The notes: generated from the letters alone by a model not told the origin. A DNA stretch of 50,510 bases from Acidobacteriaceae bacterium (GCA_003134655.1 PLBY01000107.1:233603-284112), one strand, 5' to 3'. Counted from the first letter of the stretch, positions 6,520-15,003 are shown. Translations and numbers: made by a program.

Positions 6520-8823
6520 CTACGAGAATCCATTCCGCGTCAGCGGCAACTCCCTCACTCGCTTCCCGGTAGCCGCGTAGATCGCGTTGCAGATCGCCGG
6601 AGCTATCGGCGGCACGCCCGGTTCTCCCACTCCCGCGGGCGGCGCCGTGCTCTCGACGATGTGAACATCGACCTGCCGCGGCGCGTCGTTCATGCGCGCC
6701 ACCTGGTAGTCATAGAAGTTGGATTGGTCGATCGCCCCCGCCGTCGCGGTGATCTCTCCGGTGCGGGCGAGGCTGGTTCCAAACACGGCAGCGCCTTCGA
6801 ATTGCGATCGCAACATTTCTGGATTGGCCACGATCCCCGCATCCACCGCCGTGTAGACGTGCGGAATCCGAACCACACCCCGATCGTCGACCTCAACCTC
6901 AACCACGCTCGCCACGTAGCTAAAGAAGCTGCGATGAACAGCAATGCCCATGCCGCTTCCTTTGCCGGATTTCTTCTTGCCCCAGTTCGCCTTCTCCGCG
7001 GCGATCTCAGCCACGCGCCGCAGTCGCCCGATGTCATAAGGATACTTCTCTCCCACCCCGGGAGGACCCTGCGGCCCCACGTCGAGTGTCCGAGCCGATC
7101 CGATTAGCGTCATCAAGTAGTCGTACGGATCGCGATTCGCGGCATATGCCAGTTCATTCGCAAACGACTGCACCGCGAACGCGTGATAAATATTCGCCAC
7201 CGAGCGCAGCCACCCGATGCGCACATGCGCCACCGCCTGCCCGTTTTCCGACTGGAAGTTCGGCACCTCGAACGGCACCACGCTCCATCCCATCGACATC
7301 TCGCCAGCCCCGCCGTAAACCTCGGTCGCATTGAACGTCGACCCGATCGGCGGGAACACCGACCGCTGCAGCCACGCTGTCGGCTTGCCCGAATCGTCGA
7401 GCGCGGCCTTCATGTACATAGCGGCAACAGAATGGAAGTAATCGAACTTGATGTCGTCTTCGCGGCTCCAGATCACCTTCACCGGCTTGCCGGTTTTCTT
7501 CGAGAGCACCGCGGCCTCGACCGCATAGTCAGGCTTCGATTTGCGCCCAAACCCTCCGCCCAGGAACGTAACGTGACAGGTGATGTTCTCCTTCTTCAGG
7601 CCGAGCGCCTTAGCTACCTCTTCCTGCACGCCCTGCGGATTTTGCGTCGGCGACCACACCGTCACCTTCTCACCCTGCACGTCAGCGACGGCGACCGGAG
7701 GCTCCATGGAAGCATGCGCCAGATGCGGCGCGAAGTACTCTGCCTCCACGATCTTGCCGCCCTTGGCAAACTCAGCATCAGGATCGCCCACAGTGTGCAC
7801 GACCTTTCCCGGCTGGCGCGCCGTCTGCTGCAGTTCCTTCTTATATTCAGCAGAGTTGTACGAAGCGTTGCTCCCGTTGTCCCACTCAACCTTGAGATTC
7901 TTCCGGCCTTTGAACGCGGCAAACGTGTTGTCAGCGATCACCGCCACGCCACCCAGAGGCTGAAACGCATGGGGCGGTTTAAACGGATCGATCGGAATTG
8001 TCTTCTTCACTCCGATCACTTTCAGAGTCGCGGAGTCATCAACCGACTTCACCTTCCCACCGAGCACCGGCGGATGAGCGATGGCGGCATAAAGCATCCC
8101 GTCGACCCGCACGTCCATCCCAAACAGCGGCTTCCCTGAGCAAACATCGGTGACGTCATATCCTGGTGCAGGTTTGCCAATGTAACGCCACTCCGTCGGC
8201 GACTTGAACTTCAGCTCTTCTTTCTTCGGGACCGGCAGTTTCGCAGCCAGAGCCGCGAGTTCGCCATACCCCAGCTTCCGTGACGAACTCTTGTCCGAGA
8301 CAAAGTGCACCGGATCCGCCACGCACTGCGATTCCGGAATGCCCCACTGCTGCGCCGCCGCTCGCACCAGCATCAGTCGGGCGGTAGCACCAGCTTCGCG
8401 CAACGGTTCAAAAAACTCGCGCACCGAGTGCGATCCATCGGTGTCCTGCGATCCGTAGGCCGCATCGCCATCGGCCTGAACAACAATGACGCGGCTCCAG
8501 TCCGCGTCCAGTTCGTCCGCCAGAATGCGCGGCAGGCTCGTGCGCACCCCGTTCCCCATCTCCGACCGGTGCGCCACGATGTACACCATGCCGTCGGTAT
8601 GAATCCCGACGTACACGCTCGGATGAAACGCGGACGCCCCCACCGACCCAGCCGCGCCCTCTCCCAATCCGGGTGCCCCATTTCTCGCAGCTTTTGCGAG
8701 AAGTGGGGATTTTCCGACGCATAGCACAAACGCACTGGTCGCCAGCATCCCCTGCAAAAAGCTGCGCCGCGAGACATTTTCGATCGTCATCTTCTCCATA
8801 CCGGTTTTTTCCTGGGTGATCAT
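6520..8823 (-). CDS. iorB: Tat-exported molybdopterin subunit, isoquinoline 1-oxidoreductase beta-like
   Basis: Large catalytic subunit of a xanthine oxidase-family molybdenum hydroxylase, about 767 residues from the ATG at 8823, which overlaps the small-subunit stop by 4 bp. The N-terminus has a twin-arginine signal (SRRSFLQGMLATSAFVLCVG), so it acts in the periplasm. Family stretches include MGNGVRTSLPRILADELD, FLGGGFGRKSKPDYAVEAAV, PTQNPQGVQEEVAKALGLK and VGEPGVPPIAPAICNAIYAA (conserved Glu of the active-site loop). No FAD subunit is encoded nearby, as is usual for IorAB-type enzymes, which pass electrons to a cytochrome c or quinone. The true substrate is unknown; aldehyde or N-heterocycle are both possible. 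A repeat palindrome is read through just after the signal peptide. Confidence 0.88.
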   Translation of the reverse strand: MITQEKTGMEKMTIENVSRRSFLQGMLATSAFVLCVGKSPLLAKAARNGAPGLGEGAAGSVGASAFHPSVYVGIHTDGMVYIVAHRSEMGNGVRTSLPRILADELDADWSRVIVVQADGDAAYGSQDTDGSHSVREFFEPLREAGATARLMLVRAAAQQWGIPESQCVADPVHFVSDKSSSRKLGYGELAALAAKLPVPKKEELKFKSPTEWRYIGKPAPGYDVTDVCSGKPLFGMDVRVDGMLYAAIAHPPVLGGKVKSVDDSATLKVIGVKKTIPIDPFKPPHAFQPLGGVAVIADNTFAAFKGRKNLKVEWDNGSNASYNSAEYKKELQQTARQPGKVVHTVGDPDAEFAKGGKIVEAEYFAPHLAHASMEPPVAVADVQGEKVTVWSPTQNPQGVQEEVAKALGLKKENITCHVTFLGGGFGRKSKPDYAVEAAVLSKKTGKPVKVIWSREDDIKFDYFHSVAAMYMKAALDDSGKPTAWLQRSVFPPIGSTFNATEVYGGAGEMSMGWSVVPFEVPNFQSENGQAVAHVRIGWLRSVANIYHAFAVQSFANELAYAANRDPYDYLMTLIGSARTLDVGPQGPPGVGEKYPYDIGRLRRVAEIAAEKANWGKKKSGKGSGMGIAVHRSFFSYVASVVEVEVDDRGVVRIPHVYTAVDAGIVANPEMLRSQFEGAAVFGTSLARTGEITATAGAIDQSNFYDYQVARMNDAPRQVDVHIVESTAPPAGVGEPGVPPIAPAICNAIYAATGKRVRELPLTRNGFS
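8676..8708. repeat. CCCCA...TGGGG palindrome within the coding sequence
   Basis: Arms CCCCATTTCTCGCA (8676-8689) and TGCGAGAAGTGGGG (8695-8708) pair with one mismatch. On the minus strand it is flanked by AAAAT and GCACCC, as is the element at 29662. It is translated in frame as part of the linker after the Tat signal (SPLLAKAARNGAPG). Confidence 0.7.
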
Positions 8824-9275
8824 ACCGTCTCCTTCGCCGCCGTCTTGATCGCGGCCCGAATGCGCTGGTAGGTCCCGCACCGGCAGATGTTGCCCGCCAT
8901 CCCGTCATCAATGTCAGCGTCGGTGGGCTTCGGTTTCGAAGACAGCAACGACACCGCCTGCATGATCTGCCCCGGCTGGCAGTACCCGCATTGCGGCACG
9001 TTCACTTCCGCCCATGCCTTCTGCACCGCGTGCGGCCCACTGGCCGAGATGCCTTCAATGGTCGTGATCTCGAGCCCTTCCACCGTGCTCATCTGCTTCG
9101 AGCACGAGCGAATCGCTTTCCCATTCTGCAGCACAGTGCAAGCGCCGCACAGCGCCATGCCGCACCCGAATTTCGTTCCCGTAAGTCCGAGGATGTCGCG
9201 CAAGTACCACAGCAGCGGCATCTCCGGATCGCCATCAAACGTCTGCGCGTGTCCGTTCACCTTGAAATGAACCAT
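8820..9275 (-). CDS. iorA: [2Fe-2S] subunit, isoquinoline 1-oxidoreductase alpha-like
   Basis: 151-residue electron-transfer subunit of the molybdenum hydroxylase encoded by the next gene. The plant-ferredoxin-type cluster motif is KFGCGMALCGACTVLQNG (residues ~36-53) and the second, helical-domain cluster motif is PQCGYCQPGQIMQ ... GNICRCGTYQRI. There is no signal peptide, so it is presumably exported together with the Tat-signal-bearing partner. Start at the ATG at 9275, with GGAAG upstream. It overlaps the downstream gene by 4 bp. Confidence 0.92.
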   Translation of the reverse strand: MVHFKVNGHAQTFDGDPEMPLLWYLRDILGLTGTKFGCGMALCGACTVLQNGKAIRSCSKQMSTVEGLEITTIEGISASGPHAVQKAWAEVNVPQCGYCQPGQIMQAVSLLSSKPKPTDADIDDGMAGNICRCGTYQRIRAAIKTAAKETV

Positions 9276-9375
9276 GGGCCACTTCCGGAGTGGATTGAAT
9301 TAGAAAATGATGGGGCTATTCTACTGCGGGAAGCGCGTGGGGGCGCAAGTTCGAGGGAGCAGTCCGTGAAACGGA

Positions 9376-9419
9376 GTCATCCTGAGCGTAGCCGTTTTTC
9401 AGGCGGAGCGAAGGATCTC
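9376..9419. repeat. Dispersed repeat, copy E
   Basis: GTCATCCTGAGCGTAGCCGT through GCGAAGGATCTC, in the 165-bp gap upstream of iorA. It shares the inner block GCCGTTTTTCAGGC with copy F at 15004, which marks a subfamily. Confidence 0.75.
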
Positions 9420-9440
9420 CCGCGGCAGACTACTGCGTCA

Positions 9441-10196
9441 CTATTTCTCCCAGTGCGTCGTACTGAACTGCTGCGGATCGTAAACCGCAGGCGCAAGTTT
9501 CACATTGGCCTGGATGTCGGTGTAGTCCTCGCTGAACACCAGCTTGTCCTCAGAGTGGACCTCCACTCGTGCCGCCACCCACGCCCCCGCCAGTGGCTGG
9601 TAATCTGCGAAGCGCACGTCGTCGAGCTTCTTAGGATCCCCTCGCGAAGGTTCGATCACCCGCACAAACAACAGCGTGTCTTTCGTGACCCAGAACTGTT
9701 TGGACGTCAGGTCCCCCTTGTCGGCGCCCACCACGTAAGCAGGATGTCCCTCCCACGTATCCTCCCGCAACTTCGACAAATCGTATCCCTCACCCTTCAC
9801 CACCTTGATCGTCGTCTCGGGATCCTGCGTGTAAACGTCAAATCCCAGCACCAGCAGGATGTTGACCAACGGAAAAGTGCCGGTGACTTTGCCGTCTTTA
9901 ACGACCGTGGCAGTCCCGTCGACCAGAACGTATCCGTTCCCGTTGCTGGCCGGACCAATGTCGATGCGCAACTTTCCCGGCAGCATTGCTGCCTCATACC
10001 AGGTTTCGGCGGAACTGGTGCCGTCCGGTTTGTAGGTGGTGCTTTTCTGCGTAAACGTCAGCGTCTTATACCAAGTCGCCTGGTAGCGGTCGTGCATTGC
10101 GCGCAGCAGAGCGTCGCCCGTGCGGATCTCTTGTGCCTGGGCCAGAGAGCACATCAGAAGTGCGGGGAAGAGGAGAATTCGCTTCAGCATTTTCAT
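9441..10196 (-). CDS. Exported LolA/LolB-fold-like protein
   Basis: 251 residues. A signal peptide (MKMLKRILLFPALLMCSLAQ, cleavage after AQA) is followed by a beta-rich protein. It begins GDALLRAMHDRYQATWYKTL and contains LPGKLRIDIGPASNGNGYVL and DLTSKQFWVTKDTLLFVRVI. The strand pattern resembles outer-membrane lipoprotein-sorting proteins (LolA-like), but no specific family signature can be claimed. The start is supported by AGGAAGG upstream of the ATG at 10196. Its role is unknown; periplasmic lipid or protein carrier is only a guess. It stands alone, flanked by repeat-bearing gaps. Confidence 0.75.
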   Translation of the reverse strand: MKMLKRILLFPALLMCSLAQAQEIRTGDALLRAMHDRYQATWYKTLTFTQKSTTYKPDGTSSAETWYEAAMLPGKLRIDIGPASNGNGYVLVDGTATVVKDGKVTGTFPLVNILLVLGFDVYTQDPETTIKVVKGEGYDLSKLREDTWEGHPAYVVGADKGDLTSKQFWVTKDTLLFVRVIEPSRGDPKKLDDVRFADYQPLAGAWVAARVEVHSEDKLVFSEDYTDIQANVKLAPAVYDPQQFSTTHWEK

Positions 10197-10356
10197 TCGG
10201 CCTTCCTATTGTCGGAGTGATAGTACCTGATCTCTGTCGCCACGGCGGATTAGACGAAGCAAGACAGTGAAAGGCAGCAATCCTCCGGCGCGAAAGCGGC
10301 AAAAGAGTGAAGCTGGTTTTCAGCCGCGGGAGCGGCGCAAGAATGCAGAACGACCA

Positions 10357-10369
10357 GCCCCTGAGGGGC
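10357..10369. repeat. Short perfect hairpin GCCCCT-G-AGGGGC in 10197-10379
   Basis: The 183-bp gap between the LolA-like gene and the next minus-strand gene has no credible gene. It holds this palindrome, which ends 10 bp before the upstream gene's stop and could act as a weak transcription barrier or be one more dispersed element. Confidence 0.4.
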
Positions 10370-10379
10370 GAAAGAAGAG

Positions 10380-10763
10380 CTACCGGTCCGGAAAAACAAA
10401 CACTGTCCGCGCAAGCTCGGATTGCAGCGTCCCCTCCCGATAGTAGCGGCCGAGAATCCCATCCTTCCAAACCAGCAAGTCGGAATTCTGAGCCGCAAAC
10501 TCATCCCATTCGCGCGAAGGGAACCGCGCCATCCGCTCGCGGATCAGAAAAAAGTAAGCATGCGTAATCGTCTCGTTGTACAGCTGAGGCTTACCGCGAG
10601 CCGTGGCAAAGCGCTTCAGCGCGGTGGCGAACTTGTCGAGCGCTTCGAGTGGCGGATACTCGCAGAGATAAGCAAAGGCCAGCCGCACGTGATCCGCATG
10701 ATGAAAAGAATCCGCGGGAAGCATATCGTTCTCGAAATCCCGGATGAGTTGCTGGTGTGTCAT
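10380..10763 (-). CDS. Conserved hypothetical protein
   Basis: 127 residues, soluble, mostly helical. Visible features are an early FHHADHVRLAFAYLCEYPPL and a later ETITHAYFFLIRERM. The repeated His/Asp in HHADH could bind a metal, but this is speculation. No family was recognised with certainty. It has no signal peptide or membrane segment. The gene upstream is separated by 98 bp that include a hairpin. Confidence 0.65.
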   Translation of the reverse strand: MTHQQLIRDFENDMLPADSFHHADHVRLAFAYLCEYPPLEALDKFATALKRFATARGKPQLYNETITHAYFFLIRERMARFPSREWDEFAAQNSDLLVWKDGILGRYYREGTLQSELARTVFVFPDR

Positions 10764-10791
10764 GGTTGAATGTAGGGACGGTTAAATGTGG

Positions 10792-10813
10792 GGACAGCCG
10801 CCCCCGGCTGTCC
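10792..10813. terminator. Strong GC hairpin GGACAGCCG-N4-CGGCTGTCC
   Basis: Perfect 9-bp stem between the DoxX-like gene and the next minus-strand gene. No U-run follows on the minus strand, so it may be an attenuating hairpin or a repeat rather than a full intrinsic terminator. Confidence 0.4.
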
Positions 10814-10861
10814 GCGGGGCGCAGCCCGGCGAAGGTCCCCAATCGCCGAATGCCGCCGCGT

Positions 10862-11200
10862 TCAATTCCCCTTCCCCACCGCAATCGCGAACGCTGCCGC
10901 CGTATAAATCACCAGATTGCCGATCCCATACATCCCATGCAGCAGGTGGATGAGGATGGCCATCACAAACACCGCCACCAGCAGCCATGCGCCGCGAATC
11001 GCAGTTTGTGGAATCAGCAGCAGCACGCACCCGGCAATCTCTCCGAATCCCAGCACCAGCCGGACGAACCCCGGCATGTGCGTCCGGGCAAAGTCGTGCG
11101 CGGCACTAGGCAGCACGAACATCACGGCTTCAATCAGGATCACAATCCCGAGGGCCCACTGCAAAACGGTCAGACCGCACTTATTTTTCAAGAAACCCAT
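10862..11200 (-). CDS. DoxX-like four-helix membrane protein
   Basis: 112 residues with four hydrophobic segments (about 10-30, 45-63, 70-87 and 93-108), matching the size and helix layout of small DoxX-like proteins. The sequence includes FVRLVLGFGEIAGCVLLLIP and GAWLLVAVFVMAILIHLLHG. Start at the ATG at 11200, preceded by GAGGAT. The next gene upstream is only 19 bp away, so the two are probably co-transcribed. Function unknown. Confidence 0.7.
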   Translation of the reverse strand: MGFLKNKCGLTVLQWALGIVILIEAVMFVLPSAAHDFARTHMPGFVRLVLGFGEIAGCVLLLIPQTAIRGAWLLVAVFVMAILIHLLHGMYGIGNLVIYTAAAFAIAVGKGN

Positions 11201-11219
11201 GGCTATCCTCGTCTGCCTT

Positions 11220-11513
11220 TTACTTATCGCCAGCCCGCTTGCGCGGAGATTTGGCTTTGATCTCTTTCAGCCGGTGGCTGGCGCTCGAATCAAGATCCAG
11301 TTCGTAGAACTTTTTCAGCTCGCGAATGCGTTCCAGCGATGCCGTACTGAACGGAGTCTTGCCGTCGAAGGCGTGCAGCACGATGCCTTCGAGCACGTCG
11401 CCCAGCGTCATATCGTGGTATTCGGCAAACGCCTTGAGGACTTTGAGGATTCGTTTTTCGATGCGCACGCCCGTCTGCACGCGCTCCACCAGAAGCTTGG
11501 GATCGTCCGTCAT
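11220..11513 (-). CDS. Small conserved protein, possibly DNA-binding
   Basis: 97 residues from the ATG at 11513 (MTDDPKLLVERVQTGVRIEK). The pattern VRIEKRILKVLKAFAEYHDM ... LGDVLEGIVLHAF resembles a ribbon-helix-helix domain (strand, helix A, short turn, helix B). The C-terminal tail is Lys/Arg-rich (RLKEIKAKSPRKRAGDK). The open frame reaches upstream to 11549, but that part would translate a tandem repeat. No Shine-Dalgarno is visible; the space directly upstream is filled by three TGGTAC repeats, which may be its operator. Assignment to the RHH fold is inference. Confidence 0.65.
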   Translation of the reverse strand: MTDDPKLLVERVQTGVRIEKRILKVLKAFAEYHDMTLGDVLEGIVLHAFDGKTPFSTASLERIRELKKFYELDLDSSASHRLKEIKAKSPRKRAGDK

Positions 11514-11537
11514 GCGTACCAATGTACCATGGTACCA
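11514..11537 (-). promoter_or_regulatory. Three tandem 8-bp TGGTACNN repeats abutting the start codon
   Basis: Read on the minus strand: TGGTACCA, TGGTACAT, TGGTACGC, then ATG. The first copy forms the perfect palindrome GTACCATGGTAC with its neighbour. The position over the ribosome-binding region suggests an autoregulatory operator. Confidence 0.45.
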
Positions 11538-11686
11538 CCAGGAGCGCAAGCCCCAGACATGCTTACGTCAACAGATGATCGCGTTCTTGGCATTTCCGGG
11601 ACTCGACATCCCTTTCAGGAATACCGAGTTTGAGTGACGAGTGAGTGACGAGTTCCTCACCGATCGCCAGACCCTTCTGGCCGGGT

Positions 11687-12363
11687 CTACGCTTTCGTCG
11701 CAACGGACATGGATCGAGTTTGCAGGAAAGCCGCGATCAGTTTGCTATTTATTTGCAAACCGCCGTTGTAGCGGACGAAGTCCCTCTTCTTGAATTGATT
11801 CATAAATTTGCTGACCCCGCGCGGGTCGTGCCAACCATCTCCGCCAGGGTTGACTGGCTCACCTTCACGGGGCACTCCGGCTTTGATTCCTCGTTGATGT
11901 GCCCAAGCAGCAATAGAACCCGAGCCAGCCGCCTTTCGCTGAAATTGAAGAACTGATCCACCAAGTCTTCCTCAATTCGAATAATCCGGGAAAGCAGATA
12001 TGCATTAAACAGCCCTGCAAACTGTGGGTCTCGCTTGAGCGTACGAACCGTGCTTCCCCTTCGCAGTCGGGCGATGTCGGACTCACCAACTGATTTCGCG
12101 GTGCAAATCCGCAGAGATTGTCCTCCGAGACAGCCTTCGCCAAAAAAGCTACCTCGCCGGAGGAAGGCAATTACAGCTTTTTTGCGACGAGCCGAGACCA
12201 CTGTAAGCTTCACCGTGCCGCTCTGGATGTAGAAGATAGCGTCAGCTGTGTCTCCTTGCGAAAAGACGATCTCGTTGTCTTTGTAGTTCCGAACAGACAT
12301 CCCACCATGGAACTTCTTGCGGAGAACTGCGGCGGTAAGACCGAGAACACGTTCACTTGCCAT
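11687..12363 (-). pseudogene. Crp/Fnr-family regulator, frameshifted in the helix-turn-helix
   Basis: Residues 1-187 form a normal cyclic-nucleotide-binding-type domain (FSQGDTADAIFYIQSGTVKL, RRGSFFGEGCLG) and the start of the HTH (VSQSTLAEMVGTTRA), then end at an in-frame TGA at 11800. The missing second half of the HTH and the C-terminus continue in another frame: VSKFMNQFKKRDFVRYNGGL to the stop at 11687. One base is missing near a run of four G at about 11815-11820. Restored length would be ~225 residues, normal for the family. Either a true frameshift mutation or a sequencing error in the G-run. If real, the DNA-binding domain is destroyed. Confidence 0.85.
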
Positions 12364-12572
12364 TCGAGCCTAACCCCTAATCAAATCAAGAAATTAGCCA
12401 GCGGTGGCAATCGTACGCACCGATCGGCGAATCGTCTAGATGTTCAAAATTGCTCATAGCCGAGACGATTCTCGGCGAGTGCTCGAGTCGCCTGATTGCA
12501 GGGGCTTATCACTCGAGAAGCTAGTGGGTTGTTTTAGGTCATTCGCCCTCCGGTGTTCGGTAGGCGCGACGC

Positions 12573-12719
12573 TCAATCTGACGCAATCAAACGTCGGTCA
12601 CGATGCGGCTCGTTACGTGGCTTTCCAGTCCCGAGTTCGCATTTCTCACCCGGTCCCGCTCCACAAGTCGGGCAACGGACGGCTTGTACCTGTTTGAGAG
12701 TAGGCTTCTTGGCCTTCAC
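12573..12719 (-). CDS. 48-residue zinc-ribbon protein
   Basis: A GTG at 12719 opens a frame of 48 codons: VKAKKPTLKQVQAVRCPTCG, then AGPGEKCELGTGKPRNEPHR and DRRLIASD, stop at 12573. The CPTCG ... KCEL...HRDRR pattern is that of a small conserved zinc-binding protein that I recall as frequent in Acidobacteriota (function unknown). A stop codon lies three codons upstream, which fixes the start. The gap from 12364 to 12572 has no other gene. Confidence 0.65.
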   Translation of the reverse strand: MKAKKPTLKQVQAVRCPTCGAGPGEKCELGTGKPRNEPHRDRRLIASD

Positions 12720-12721
12720 GG

Positions 12722-13009
12722 TTGTCTATCATCCAGCAAGCCGCAGCAGAAAAATGGTCAATTCTGCTCAGGGACTCAGATAGTTGGCGGGACATCGCCG
12801 CAGCCTATCAGCGGAATGGCTACTGCACCGAAGCCGTGCGAGTTCTTGTCGGCTGGGCACTTCAGAACCCAGCTGTGCGGGTTGTTGTTGCCCACACTTT
12901 GCCCGGATTGACACCTTCGATTCGTGCGATGGAGAAGTGTGGATTCGTGCTCGTCGGCGATGGACCCATTGACGACGGTATACATGATTCGGTAAGAGGT
13001 GACGGATAG
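12722..13009 (+). pseudogene. GNAT acetyltransferase C-terminal remnant
   Basis: From about 12815 the frame reads NGYCTEAVRVLVGWALQNPA, VVAHTLPGLTPSIRAMEKCG and FVLVGDGPIDDGI. This matches motif A and the C-terminal half of RimJ/RimL-type N-acetyltransferases. The N-terminal half (~90 residues) is missing in all frames, and no ribosome-binding site precedes the fragment. It is therefore read as a decayed remnant. The following stretch, 13010-13383, shows no gene. Confidence 0.55.
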
Positions 13010-13383
13010 GCCTTGCCCGTGAAATCGGTCGTCCGCCAACCAAAACCACGCTGCTGGCCCGATCGGTTTTCCACAGCTCTGCACAACAAAAAACTGTCCG
13101 CTTGTGACGAACAACCTTGACCGAGCGAATAGAAAGCGGACAATCAACTCGTGGGCGCAAACCAGATCCAATCCGAAGCGCAAGCGGCCAGCTCGGTCTG
13201 TGCCGCTAACTCCTTATTTCCCAAGATTTTACCCGCAAGTCCTTTCGATCCAAGATTTTGCGGGGATCAGGGCCCATACTCACCTCGTAACTACAACAGA
13301 ATCAAGATTTTGCCTCGCGCGCTAAAAAAAACCAGCGCCTGCCTCGGCGGCCGAAGGGCACAGGACCATCTCAACGCATTGTT

Positions 13384-13389
13384 TATAAT
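13384..13389 (+). promoter_or_regulatory. Probable -10 box of lysS
   Basis: TATAAT, 34 bp upstream of the TTG start of lysS and in otherwise gene-free DNA. No good -35 hexamer is visible at the right distance. Confidence 0.35.
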
Positions 13390-13422
13390 CTCTGTTCCAT
13401 CGCAAGCATTAAAAGGACTCCC

Positions 13423-14964
13423 TTGGCACTCGACGACCACATATATAACCTGCGCCGCGAGAAGTTGAAACAGATTGAGGCGCTCGGTCAGGCCACCTAC
13501 CGCAGTAAGTACGAGTTCACCCACACCCTCGATCAGATCCTCGCGGACTACACTCCCAAAACCGCCGAGGAACTGGACCAGGCTCGCGTCAACGTGCGCG
13601 TCGCCGGACGCATCATGGCGATCCGCCTCATGGGTAAGGCCGGATTTGCCCACCTGCAGCAGGGCGGCAAGCGGCTGCAGATCTACGTCAAGAAAGACGC
13701 CGTCGGCGACAATGGCTTCGAGCTCTACAAGCTGCTCGACCTCGGCGACCACATCGGCGTCAGCGGATACCTGTTCCGCACCCGCACCGGCGAACTCAGC
13801 GTTCACGTGGAAGAGATCACCTTCCTCAGCAAAGATCTGCTGCCGCTGCCCGAGAAGTGGCACGGCCTTACCGACGTCGAACTCCGCTACCGCCAGCGCT
13901 ACGTCGACCTGGTGATGAATCCGGAGGTGCGGGAAGTTTTCCTGAAACGAACCAAGCTCTTGCAGTCGATGCGCCGCACCATGGAGGCGCACGGCTTCCT
14001 TGAAGTCGAGACGCCGATGATGCAGCCCATCGCCGGCGGCGCCGTGGCGCGTCCGTTCGTCACTCACCACAACACCCTCGACATGGATCTTTACTTGCGC
14101 ATCGCGCCCGAACTCTATCTCAAGCGCCTTGTCGTGGGCGGCTTCGATCGCGTGTTCGAGATCAACCGTAACTTCCGCAACGAGGGGTTGGGATGGCGTT
14201 GGAATCCCGAGTTCACGATGCTCGAGGCCTATCAGGCCTACACCGACTACCAGGGCATCATGAATCTCACCCAGGAAGTCATCACCGAAGCCGCGAAAGA
14301 TGTAACCTGCGGCACGAAAACGAAATGGGGTGAGCAGGAAATCGACTGGGCCAACTGGCAGCGCATGACCATGCGCGAGGCCATCATTCATTACTGGCCT
14401 CAGGGAGCAGGCGCGAAACCGGAGATGAGCGATTTCGCCACCAGCGAAGGCGTGAAGAAACTGGTGGACCGCTTCAACGCCGCGCACTCCCATATGGCGT
14501 ACGAGGCGAATGCGCCGGCAGGGAAGAACATCGCGGCGCTCTTCGAAGCGGCGGCGGAGGAACATCTCACGCAGCCGACGATCATCTACGAATACCCAAC
14601 AGCTATCTCGCCCCTCTCCAAGCAGAAGCCGGACGAGCCCGATTGGACCGAACGCTGGGAGATGTTCGCCGGCCAGATGGAGATTGCCAATGGCTTCAGC
14701 GAACTCAATGACCCGGAAGACCAGCGCCGCCGCTTCGAAGGTCAACTGAAAGAACGCGATCGCGGCGACGACGAAGCCCACCAGATGGACGAAGACTACA
14801 TCCGCGCGCTCTCCTACGGCATGCCGCCGGCGGGTGGTGTCGGCATTGGTGTCGACCGCCTCTGCATGCTGTTGACCGACTCGCACACCATCCGCGACGT
14901 GATCCTGTTTCCGTTACTGCGCCCCGAAAAGGCCTCAACCACAGAGGACCCGAAGGAAAAGTGA
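13423..14964 (+). CDS. lysS: Lysyl-tRNA synthetase, class II
   Basis: Charges tRNA-Lys in the cytoplasm. 513 residues from a TTG start at 13423, with AAAGGA 5-6 bp upstream. The N-terminal OB-fold anticodon-binding domain (RVNVRVAGRIMAIRLMGKAG) is followed by the class II catalytic core. Motif 1 region: VFLKRTKLLQSMRRTMEAHG. Motif 2: NRNFRNEGLGWRWNPEFTML. Motif 3: GVGIGVDRLCMLLT. The product is complete. Motif 2 has Trp where a His is usual (RHNPEF). A long antisense open frame covers the gene but is a shadow. Confidence 0.96.
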   Translation: MALDDHIYNLRREKLKQIEALGQATYRSKYEFTHTLDQILADYTPKTAEELDQARVNVRVAGRIMAIRLMGKAGFAHLQQGGKRLQIYVKKDAVGDNGFELYKLLDLGDHIGVSGYLFRTRTGELSVHVEEITFLSKDLLPLPEKWHGLTDVELRYRQRYVDLVMNPEVREVFLKRTKLLQSMRRTMEAHGFLEVETPMMQPIAGGAVARPFVTHHNTLDMDLYLRIAPELYLKRLVVGGFDRVFEINRNFRNEGLGWRWNPEFTMLEAYQAYTDYQGIMNLTQEVITEAAKDVTCGTKTKWGEQEIDWANWQRMTMREAIIHYWPQGAGAKPEMSDFATSEGVKKLVDRFNAAHSHMAYEANAPAGKNIAALFEAAAEEHLTQPTIIYEYPTAISPLSKQKPDEPDWTERWEMFAGQMEIANGFSELNDPEDQRRRFEGQLKERDRGDDEAHQMDEDYIRALSYGMPPAGGVGIGVDRLCMLLTDSHTIRDVILFPLLRPEKASTTEDPKEK

Positions 14965-15003
14965 GGCGGGGAGCAACTACCGGTCGTCGCGCAGGTTGTA
15001 GGG

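Noticed and set aside
12440..12697. Plus-strand open frames overlapping the zinc-ribbon gene
   Set aside because: No family character; the opposite strand holds the conserved CPTCG protein.
13291..14886. 531-codon open frame antisense to lysS
   Set aside because: Its translation has no family character and mirrors the codon structure of a clear LysRS gene; it is a high-GC shadow.
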